DNA of 64,000 nucleotides from Miltoncostaea oceani. GTDB taxonomy: Bacteria > Actinomycetota > Thermoleophilia > Miltoncostaeales > Miltoncostaeaceae. Numbering within the stretch: position 1 is the stretch's first letter; every line of letters starts with the position of its first letter. Below are positions 55,708 through 64,000 of this stretch, in pieces. Location of the stretch: NCBI RefSeq assembly GCF_018141545.1, contig NZ_CP064356.1:1-64000 (forward strand), written 5' to 3'. The notes below the pieces were generated by a model. That model searched no databases, was not told the origin of the DNA, and was given only the letters and a program-made list of their open reading frames with translations. The translations under genes were made by a program, and so were the position numbers.

Positions 55708-56916
55708 TCAGGCGGCCATCAGGTCCTCGACGGCGGCGCCGAGGCCGTCGACCGACAGCTCGTGCATCGGGAAGAGGGTCCGGACGGCCGCGAGGGTCCG
55801 GGCGCCGTGGACCCCCGGCCACCACTCCGCCGGGACCGGGTTCAGCCACGCCCGCGCCGGGTGCCGCGACGCGAGCCGCTCCAGCCACGTCCAGCCCGGC
55901 TCCTCGTTGTGCTGGTACCAGTCGATCGCCCCGCCCACCATCGTCAGCTCGCTCGGGGCCATGCACGCGTCCCCCACCACCACGAGCTTGTGGTCCGGGC
56001 TCGTCCGCGCCAGCACGTCGAGGGTCGCCTCCGACTGCGACGGCAGCATCCGCGCCGACGCGTACAGGCGGTCGTAGACGCAGTTGTGGAAGTAGCGGAC
56101 CGTCAGGTCCCGGAAGCGGCCGTTCTGGTGCACCGCGCTGAACAGCCGCCCCACCAGCTCCGCGTGGGCGTCCATCGACCCGCCCACGTCGAGCAGCAGC
56201 AGCACCCGGACGGCGTTGCGCCGCGGCCGGCGGAACCGCAGGCTCAGCCGCCCCGCCGCGTCGGCGGTCGCGTCGATCGTGTCCGCCACATCGAGCTCCG
56301 TCGCGGGACCGTCGAGGCGGGTCGTGAGGCGCCGCAGCCGCCGCAGGGCGACGCCCATCTCCCGCACCCCGATGACCGCGTCGGTGCGGTGGTCGCGGAA
56401 CCGCCGCTCCGCCGCCACCTGCGCCGCGGTGCGGTGCCCGCTCGCCCCCCCGATCCGGATGCCGCCCGGGTGCCACCCCGAGTGCCCGAACGGCGACGTG
56501 CCGCCCGTCCCGATGTGCTTCGAGCCGCCGTGGTGGGCGCCGTCCTGGTTCGCGAGCCGCTCCGCGAGGCGTGCCCGCAGGTCGTCGAGGTCGAGCCGCC
56601 CGAGCGCCGCCTCGAGCCGGGCCCGCTGCTCCCCCGTCGGGGTGAGGGCCCCCGGGTTCGCGTCGAGCCACTCCCACACCGCGTCGGTGATCTCGTCGCC
56701 GGTGCGCTCCAGGCCCGACAGGTAGTCCGCGAAGGCGAGGTCGTAGTCGTCGTAGTGGCGCTCCGACTTCACCAGCATCGCGCGGGCCAGCAGGTACAGG
56801 CGGTGCAGGCTCGAGTCGGCGAGGCCGCGCCCGAGCGCCCCCTGGAACGCGAGCCATTCGTCCACCGCCACGGGCACCCCCCGGGCGCGCAGGCCGTGGA
56901 AGAGACCCTCGAAGAT
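55708..56916 (-). CDS. CoxE-like VWA-domain protein (apparent ATC start)
   Basis: The family pairs with MoxR AAA+ ATPases in chaperone-like activation of metalloenzymes or complexes. From ATC 56916 the protein has 402 aa: a helical N-terminal domain (LRARGVPVAVDEWLAF), a Gly/His-rich linker with GTGGTSPFGHSGWHPGG (about 137-152), and a C-terminal VWA domain whose metal motif is D243-x-G-x-S247 in place of D-x-S-x-S. No ATG, GTG or TTG precedes the conserved N terminus. ATC overlaps the moxR stop as TAATC, as TAATG would. GTA 56919 is the other in-frame option. Confidence 0.84.
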   Translation of the reverse strand: MFEGLFHGLRARGVPVAVDEWLAFQGALGRGLADSSLHRLYLLARAMLVKSERHYDDYDLAFADYLSGLERTGDEITDAVWEWLDANPGALTPTGEQRARLEAALGRLDLDDLRARLAERLANQDGAHHGGSKHIGTGGTSPFGHSGWHPGGIRIGGASGHRTAAQVAAERRFRDHRTDAVIGVREMGVALRRLRRLTTRLDGPATELDVADTIDATADAAGRLSLRFRRPRRNAVRVLLLLDVGGSMDAHAELVGRLFSAVHQNGRFRDLTVRYFHNCVYDRLYASARMLPSQSEATLDVLARTSPDHKLVVVGDACMAPSELTMVGGAIDWYQHNEEPGWTWLERLASRHPARAWLNPVPAEWWPGVHGARTLAAVRTLFPMHELSVDGLGAAVEDLMAA

Positions 56917-57758
56917 TACGTGCCCCGGGGGACCCGCCGCGCCCGGACGGCGAGGTGCCGGCGCGCCATCTCGACGTCGAGGGGCGTCTTCAGGACCACG
57001 CCGAGGAACGGCAGCTCCGCCACGACCCGCTCGGCGGGGACGCCGCCGATGACGAGGGCCTGGACCCAGTCGATCAGCTCGCTGGTGCTCGGGCGCTTCT
57101 GCAGGCCCTCGAACGACCGCAGCACGTAGAACGCCTCGAGGGCGGCGGCGAGGAGCGACTCGTCGAGGTCCGGGTGGTGGACCCGGACGATCGCCTCGAG
57201 CTCCTCCGGGCCGGGGAACGCGATGTAGTGGAAGACGCACCGGCGCAGGAACGCGTCCGGCAGCTCCTTCTCGGCGTTCGACGTCACCACCACCACGGGG
57301 CGCTGCACCGCGGCGACGGTCCGCCCCGTCTCGGGGATGTGGAAGCTCATCCGGTCGAGCTCCCACAGCAGGTCGTTCGGGAACTCGAGGTCGGCCTTGT
57401 CGACCTCGTCGATCAGCAGCACCACCCGGGTGGGCGACGCGAACGCCTCGCCGAGGCGCCCGAGGCGGATGTAGCGGGCGATGTCCGACGGGTCGCCCTC
57501 GCCGAACTGGCTGTCGTAGAGGCGCTGGACGGTGTCGTAGACGTAGAGCCCGTCCTGGGCGCGGGTGGTGGACTTGACGCCCCACACCAGCAGCTCCATC
57601 CCGAGCGCCTCGGCGATCGCCTCCGCCAGCAGCGTCTTGCCCGTCCCCGGCTCGCCCCGCACCAGCAGCGGCCGCTCCAGCGCCACGGCCACGTCGACGG
57701 CCGCCCGGAGCTCGTCACCCGCGATGTAGCCGGCGGTCCCCGCGAACCCCGTGCTCAA
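56916..57758 (-). CDS. MoxR-family AAA+ ATPase
   Basis: This AAA+ ATPase of 280 aa has Walker A GEPGTGKT (35-42), Walker B VVLLIDEVDKAD and sensor VVVTSNAEKELPDAF. MoxR proteins work with VWA proteins such as the one encoded next. TTG 57758 is used because it overlaps the upstream stop (TTGA) and precedes the typical MoxR start GTAGYIAGDELR; no stronger start is nearer. It is the middle gene of a three-gene operon. Confidence 0.9.
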   Translation of the reverse strand: MSTGFAGTAGYIAGDELRAAVDVAVALERPLLVRGEPGTGKTLLAEAIAEALGMELLVWGVKSTTRAQDGLYVYDTVQRLYDSQFGEGDPSDIARYIRLGRLGEAFASPTRVVLLIDEVDKADLEFPNDLLWELDRMSFHIPETGRTVAAVQRPVVVVTSNAEKELPDAFLRRCVFHYIAFPGPEELEAIVRVHHPDLDESLLAAALEAFYVLRSFEGLQKRPSTSELIDWVQALVIGGVPAERVVAELPFLGVVLKTPLDVEMARRHLAVRARRVPRGT

Positions 57759-58198
57759 CGGCGGGCGCGTCGCAGGATGGAGCTGCCCGCCCCCGTCAGG
57801 ACCAGCGCCCCCGCGAGGGCGGTCAGGGCCAGGAACGGCCACGGCGGCTGGTCGCGCTCACCCGGCAGGGACGGCTCGGGCAGCAGCAGGGCGTCGCCGC
57901 TGCGCTCCGCCGCGAACGGCTGCGGGTCGGGGTCGGTCGACAGGCCGAGCATGTCGCGGTCGTACGTCTCCTGCACCGCGTCGGCGAACTCCCGGAAGGC
58001 CGGGTCGTCGCGGGCGAGGTCGAGCGTCGCCTCGAGGTCCGACGCGCCGTAGTGGCCGTCGATGACCCGGTCGAGGGCGTAGTCGCGGAAGATCTCCTCC
58101 GTCACGGAACGCCCGTCCGCGGCCTGGGCCGGGACGGCGACCGCGAGCAGCGCGAGCGCGAGGAGGCAGGCCGAGACGGCCCGTCGGACGAGATCCAT
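57755..58198 (-). CDS. Secreted, C-terminally anchored hypothetical protein
   Basis: This 147 aa protein has a signal peptide (about 1-27, ending VPAQA), an extracytoplasmic acidic helical region (VTEEIFRDYALDRVIDGHYG, LDLARDDPAFREFADAVQ), a Pro-rich spacer and a C-terminal TM helix followed by RRARR. It matches no family I know. Its operon with MoxR and the CoxE-like protein suggests that it is the membrane target or anchor of that pair. ATG 58198 lies 6 bases after TACTGT. Confidence 0.72.
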   Translation of the reverse strand: MDLVRRAVSACLLALALLAVAVPAQAADGRSVTEEIFRDYALDRVIDGHYGASDLEATLDLARDDPAFREFADAVQETYDRDMLGLSTDPDPQPFAAERSGDALLLPEPSLPGERDQPPWPFLALTALAGALVLTGAGSSILRRARR

Positions 58199-58304
58199 CG
58201 GATGACAGTAGTGCGCCCCCCGTCCGCTCGGCAACCACGTCCCCGTATTCATACGAATCGCCCATGACCTGCCGGCGGGGACGCCCTTGGTAGCCTCACC
58301 GCCC
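58199..58304. promoter_or_regulatory. Divergent promoters with an AT-rich palindrome
   Basis: On the minus strand TTGCCG (58234-58229), 18 bases, then TACTGT (58210-58205) leads to ATG 58198 six bases later. On the plus strand TAGCCT (58291-58296) lies 8 bases before GTG 58305. Between them CGTAT (58244-58248) and ATACG (58251-58255) form an inverted repeat in the only AT-rich patch, a possible operator. Confidence 0.5.
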
Positions 58305-59264
58305 GTGAGGGTCCTCATCACCGGCGCCACCGGATTCGCCGGACGGCACCTGTCCACCTGCTGCACCGCACTCGGCCACGAGGTGCACGCGCTGGTGCGG
58401 CCCGGACGCGAGGACGCCGTCGTCCGTGGGGTCCGCGCCCACGCCGCCGACCTCGCCGACCCCGCGCAGGTCGCCGCCCTCCTGCGTCGCGTCGCGCCGG
58501 AGGGGCTCGTCCACCTGGCGGGGGCCTCGTCGGTGGGTCGTTCGTTCGGCGACCCGCTCGGCACCTGGGACGTCAACCTCGGCGGCACCCTCTCGGTGCT
58601 GGAGGCCCTCCGCACCGAGGCGCCGCGCACGACGGCCCTCGTCGTGACGAGCGGGGAGATCTACGGCCGCGTCCCCGTCGATGCGCTCCCCGTCACGGAG
58701 CACACCCCGTTCGACCCGGTGTCGCCCTACGGGGCGTCGAAGGCCGCCGCCGACCTCGCCGCCGGGCAGTACCGCGCCGCCTACGGCGTCCACGCGGTGC
58801 GGGTGCGGGCCTTCAACCACATCGGCCCGGGGCAGGACGCCCGCTTCGTGCTGCCGAACATCGCCCGCCAGATCGCCCGGGCGGAGCGCGACGGCCTGCC
58901 GCGCGTCGAGGTCACGGTGGGGAACCTGGACACCCGCCGCGACTTCGTGGACGTCCGCGACATGGTGCGCGCCTACGTGCTGCTGCTGGAGCGCGCCGAC
59001 CCCGACCAGGTGTACCTGGCGTGCGGCGGCCGGTCGACGCCGGTCCGGGAGATCATCGAGGGCCTCGCCCCCCTCGCCCGCATCCCGGTGGCGTTCACCT
59101 CCCACGAGGGCCTGCGCCGCGAGGGCGAGCAACCCGACCTCTATGGTTCGCCGGACCGCCTCCGGGATGCGACCGGATGGACCCCCGAGATCCCCCTGGA
59201 GACCACCCTCTCCGACACGCTCGACTGGTGGCGTGAGCGGGTGTCCCGCGACGACGAGGAGTAG
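58305..59264 (+). CDS. rmd: GDP-6-deoxy-4-keto-D-mannose reductase-like epimerase/dehydratase
   Basis: This 319 aa extended short-chain dehydrogenase has GATGFAGRH for NAD(P), the active Ser in VTSGEIYG and Y-x3-K in SPYGASKAA. The segment FNHIGPGQDARFVLPNIARQI is typical of RMD, which makes GDP-D-rhamnose from the product of Gmd. The next gene is gmd, which supports the call. GTG 58305 follows TAGCCT; an in-frame TTG at 58287 would add six residues. Confidence 0.82.
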   Translation: MRVLITGATGFAGRHLSTCCTALGHEVHALVRPGREDAVVRGVRAHAADLADPAQVAALLRRVAPEGLVHLAGASSVGRSFGDPLGTWDVNLGGTLSVLEALRTEAPRTTALVVTSGEIYGRVPVDALPVTEHTPFDPVSPYGASKAAADLAAGQYRAAYGVHAVRVRAFNHIGPGQDARFVLPNIARQIARAERDGLPRVEVTVGNLDTRRDFVDVRDMVRAYVLLLERADPDQVYLACGGRSTPVREIIEGLAPLARIPVAFTSHEGLRREGEQPDLYGSPDRLRDATGWTPEIPLETTLSDTLDWWRERVSRDDEE

Positions 59265-61023
<1,759 letters not shown>

Positions 61024-61045
<22 letters not shown>

Positions 61046-62283
61046 GGCGGCGCGGAGCCCGCGGGGACGCCGTCGCCCCCCGTGATGCTCCACGCACCCG
61101 ACAGGTCCACCGGTCCCTGACCGGTGGCCCGCTGGAAGACGCTGAACTCCAGCCAGCGGTCGAGCCAGTGGTAGATCACCGACTCGTCGTGTGAGGCGAT
61201 CGCGAGGCTCACCACGAAGCGCCCCTCGTGCAGCGGGAGGGCGGGGATGGCGAAGGTGACCCGCGCCGTCCCCTCGATCCGGTCGATCGGCAGGGCGTCC
61301 ATGCGGGTGTTGGTCGCGTAGAGCGCGACCCCCTCGATCGTGTGGATCGACATGCCGACGTTCGGCGTCTCGACGCGCCCGTCGGTCTCGACGTCGATCT
61401 CGATGCGGAACGGGTCGCCCGACTGGAACCGGTCGGTCGGCCCGTCGGGGCCGGCGAGGACGCACGCGGAGATCCGCACCTCCTCGGTCCCCCACACCCG
61501 CGGGTCGTCGCCCTCCGCCCCCCGCCCCCCCGACGGCGACGCCGCGGCGCCCGCCAGCATGCGGTGGTAGGCGGCGAGAACGTCGCCGGGGGGTCCGTCG
61601 TCGGTGACCCGGCCGCCCTGCAGCAGCAGGGCCCGGTCGCAGACGCGCTCCACCGCGGCGGGGTCGTGGGACACGAACACGAGGGTCCCGCCGCCGCGCC
61701 GGAAGTCGGCGATCCGCCCGAAGCACTTGCGCTGGAAGGCCTCGTCGCCGACGGCCAGCACCTCGTCGAGCAGGAGGACGTCCGGGTCGACGTGGGCGGC
61801 GATGGCGAACGCGAGGCGCATCGACATGCCGCTCGAGTAGGTCCGGACCGGCATGTCGATGAAGTCGGCGAGCTCGGCGAACGCCACGATCGCGTCGAAG
61901 CGCTCGGTCACCTGGCGTTCGGTGAGCCCCTGGATCGTCCCGTTCATGAACACGTTCTCGCGGCCCGTGAAGTCGGGGTGGAAGCCGGCGCCGAGCTCCA
62001 GCATCGACGCGACGCTGCCGCCGATCTCGACGGTCCCCTCCTTCGGCGGGACGATGCCGGCGAGCAGCTTCAGGAGGGTGCTCTTGCCGGAGCCGTTCTC
62101 GCCGACGATCGCGACGGACTCCCCGGGGGCGATGTCGAGGTCGACGTCCTTCACGACCCACCGCTCCTCATAGGCCGCGCGCCGCCGTCGCAGCAGCGTC
62201 TCCTTCAGCGTCTGGTTGCGCTCGTGGAAGACGCGGAAGCTGCGCGACACCCCCCGGATGCGGATGCGCCCGGGCTCCACCAT
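61024..62283 (-). CDS. wzt: Polysaccharide ABC exporter ATP-binding protein with glycan-binding tail (Wzt)
   Basis: This is the ATPase of an O-antigen/teichoic-acid-type exporter. The 419 aa protein has Walker A GENGSGKST (Lys67), the family loop LELGAGFHPDFTGRENVFMNG, signature SSGMSMRLAFA and Walker B LLLDEVLAVGDE. A C-terminal beta-rich domain (about 265-405) matches the Wzt carbohydrate-binding domain, which recognises a finished chain terminus. ATG 62283 shares a base with the wzm stop. Confidence 0.9.
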
Positions 62284-63071
62284 CAGAGCTCGACCGCCAT
62301 CTCGGGCTCCAGGCGCCGGAACGCCCACCAGCCGACCCCGAGCACCACCGCGGCCGCGACGACGGAGTAGACGACGTCTCCGAGGGCGGGCCACCGCCCC
62401 CAGAACAGGGTGTCCTGGACCGTCAGGATGAACGGGGCGATGGGGTTGGCGTAGTGCAGGAGGTCGATCGCCCACTCGCGCCCGGCGCCGCCGGGGACGG
62501 TGTCGAACGAGTAGAAGACCGGGCTGAGGAAGATCCACGGCATCGCGACGGCGCCGAGGATGTGCTCCACGTCGCGGAAGTAGACGTTCAGGGCGGCGAC
62601 CAGCAGCCCGAAGCCGATCGTGAACGCCGCGAGCAGCACGATCAGGACGGGCAGCAGCACCAGCGGCAGCCGTGCCCCCTCGGTGAGCAGGACGCAGAGC
62701 GGCAGCGCGACGGCGAGCATCGCGGCGGCCGTGAAGCCGTTGCCGGTGATCGCGGCGAGGGGGACGATCTGGCGGGGGAAGCTCACCTTCGTCACGAGGC
62801 TGGCGTTGCCGACGAGGCTCCGTGCCGCGACCTGCGCCCCGCCCATGAAGAACGTCCACACCGTCAGCCCGACGAACAGGAACAGGGCGTAGTTCGGGAT
62901 CTCGATCTTCAGCAGGAACTTGAAGACGACCGAGTACGCGCCGACCATGATCGCCGGCGTCACGAGGGCCCACGCGAGGCCGAGGACGGAGCCCTTGTAG
63001 CGCTGGCGCACCTCGCGGCGTGCGAGGTTGCGGAACAGCGGGGCGTGGCGGGTGATCTGTGCGGCCGTCAC
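62283..63071 (-). CDS. wzm: Polysaccharide ABC exporter permease (Wzm)
   Basis: This is the membrane subunit of the Wzm/Wzt exporter, 262 aa with six TM helices. The N-terminal amphipathic helix NLARREVRQRYKGSVLGLAWALV and the NVYFRDVEHILG segment are typical of the TagG/Wzm family. GTG 63071 overlaps the glycosyltransferase stop by 4 bases, giving the order glycosyltransferase-wzm-wzt. Confidence 0.92.
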   Translation of the reverse strand: MTAAQITRHAPLFRNLARREVRQRYKGSVLGLAWALVTPAIMVGAYSVVFKFLLKIEIPNYALFLFVGLTVWTFFMGGAQVAARSLVGNASLVTKVSFPRQIVPLAAITGNGFTAAAMLAVALPLCVLLTEGARLPLVLLPVLIVLLAAFTIGFGLLVAALNVYFRDVEHILGAVAMPWIFLSPVFYSFDTVPGGAGREWAIDLLHYANPIAPFILTVQDTLFWGRWPALGDVVYSVVAAAVVLGVGWWAFRRLEPEMAVEL

Positions 63072-64000
63072 GTGGCCGAGTGTAGCCCCGTGGCGGGAGG
63101 TTCCCGCCCCGCCGCCTCGTGCAGCGCGGAGAGCCACCGGGCGCGCAGGCGCTCCCAGCTGCACTCGCGCTCGGTGAAGCGGCGGCCCTGGCGCCCGAGG
63201 GCGGTGGCCAGCGGGCGCGCCCGGGCGAGCAGGTCGATCATCACCGCGTACTCGTCCGGCCCGTCGTACCAGAGCCCGCCGCCGGAGCGCCGGGACTGGC
63301 CGACCAGCACCGGCGACGCCGCGTTCGCGAGGGTCGGCCGGCCGTGGCTCCACGCCTCGAGCTGGCTGAACGACAGGCTCTCGTAGGGGGAGGGGACGAT
63401 CACGACGGCGGCGCCGGCGGTGGCGTCGTGCTTGACCTCCTCCCCGACGAACCCCGTCCGGTGCAGCCACGGGTGGGCGGGGAGGTCCATCGCGCCGCCG
63501 CCCATCAGGACGAGGTCGAGCCCCTCGGGCCGGGCCCGGCGGTACCGCGCGTGGGCCTCGACGAGCGCGGGGACGCCCTTCGAGCCGTCCATCCGGCCGA
63601 CGTACAGGGCGTAGGGGCGCCCGCCGACCGTGGGGGCGAAGCGCGCCGGGTCGGCGGCGGGGGCGGGGTCGAGCCCGGCCCCCGCGATCCGCGCCCGGTC
63701 GGGGCCGACGCCGAAGCGCCGCGCCGCGAACTCCGCCTCCTCCGGCGTGCTGAACATCAGCACCCGGGCGGCGTCGAAGACCTCGTCGAACACGCGGAGG
63801 GTGGCGGGCGGCTCGTCGTGGAGCGTCGGGGCGAGCACGGCCCGGTCGCGCACCCGCGTGATGACGTCGGCGGTGGTGGCGTAGAGGTAGGTGACGAAGG
63901 CCACCGCGTCGTAGGGCTCGGCGTCGAGGTGGGCCGCGAGGCCGGGGGCGACCGGCCCCTGGGCCGCCATCCACCGGCGCCCGAGCTCGACGTCGCCGGG
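63068..64000 (-). CDS. Glycosyltransferase, GT-B type (5' end outside the window)
   Basis: At least 310 residues are visible, and the frame stays open to the window edge: the residues before Met at 63970 (GDVELGRRW) continue the family pattern, so the true start lies beyond 64000. Visible are YDAVAFVTYLYATT, TLHDEPP, STPEEAEFAARRFG, the donor-domain start YVGRMDGSKGV and the GT4 motif PSPYESLSFSQLEAW with the donor-binding Glu. It probably adds a sugar to the glycan exported by the coupled wzm-wzt genes. Confidence 0.85.
   Translation of the reverse strand, partial: PGDVELGRRWMAAQGPVAPGLAAHLDAEPYDAVAFVTYLYATTADVITRVRDRAVLAPTLHDEPPATLRVFDEVFDAARVLMFSTPEEAEFAARRFGVGPDRARIAGAGLDPAPAADPARFAPTVGGRPYALYVGRMDGSKGVPALVEAHARYRRARPEGLDLVLMGGGAMDLPAHPWLHRTGFVGEEVKHDATAGAAVVIVPSPYESLSFSQLEAWSHGRPTLANAASPVLVGQSRRSGGGLWYDGPDEYAVMIDLLARARPLATALGRQGRRFTERECSWERLRARWLSALHEAAGREPPATGLHSAT

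Overview
The window looks like the start of the chromosome of a very high-GC actinobacterium. By eye it is well over 70 % G+C, and GTG start codons outnumber ATG. It opens 23 bases before dnaA and runs in the usual actinobacterial order dnaA, dnaN, recF, dciA (DUF721), gyrB, gyrA. A deep-branching actinobacterial lineage such as Thermoleophilia is my best guess; this is inference from gene content and not a search result. I see no insertion sequence, prophage, CRISPR array, tRNA or rRNA. This is mostly core-genome sequence with a few accessory genes.

Layout. 1-11478 (+): replication initiation, sliding clamp, RecF, helicase loader, DNA gyrase, then ftsH directly behind gyrA. 11500-14618 (-): nfeD, slipin and ku. 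14700-21582 (+): type II fatty acid synthesis fabZ-H-D-G-F with overlapping genes, a small protein phosphatase, then accD-accA. 21643-23634 (-): a small unknown gene, then a hydrolase and a diacylglycerol-kinase-like lipid kinase as an operon. 23701-29408 (+): HAD phosphatase, ileS, a GerMN/L,D-transpeptidase and a lone amino-acid-type binding protein. 29430-32677 (-): a large L,D-transpeptidase, thioredoxin, a DUF2283-like protein and a DUF808 membrane protein. 32921-37978: small unknown gene, aldo/keto reductase, PolX, trehalose-phosphatase-like gene on the minus strand, a TauE/SafE exporter split into two half-genes, and a frameshifted proline-rich secreted protein. 37996-52148 (-): the complete 14-gene nuoA-N operon for respiratory complex I. 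52331-53430 (+): TPR protein and ABC-2 permease. 53459-58198 (-): a small alpha/beta-barrel protein, malic enzyme plus DUF3054, and a three-gene set of anchored secreted protein, MoxR ATPase and CoxE-like VWA protein. 58305-64000: GDP-deoxyhexose synthesis (gmd, rmd), an FkbM-like methyltransferase, and Wzm/Wzt polysaccharide export with a glycosyltransferase cut by the window end.

Expression signals. Two start signals alternate. Inside operons, genes overlap by 4 bases (GTGA/ATGA) or fewer. At the head of many transcription units a TANNNT-like -10 hexamer sits 6-10 bases before a GTG or ATG with no Shine-Dalgarno sequence, as expected for leaderless mRNAs. I count 13 such sites. A few genes (gyrB, gyrA, ku, nuoA, the malic enzyme gene and others) have ordinary ribosome binding sites instead.

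Most unusual points. At three genes (gyrB, the CoxE-like gene, the DUF3054 gene) the only sensible start is an ATC codon, in gyrB preceded by a perfect AGGAGG. GyrB carries a long insert in its TOPRIM tail of the kind known from E. coli GyrB. TauE/SafE is encoded as two half-size proteins. The fab cluster has no acpP. A proline-rich secreted gene is broken by one base at a CCCCGGGG run.
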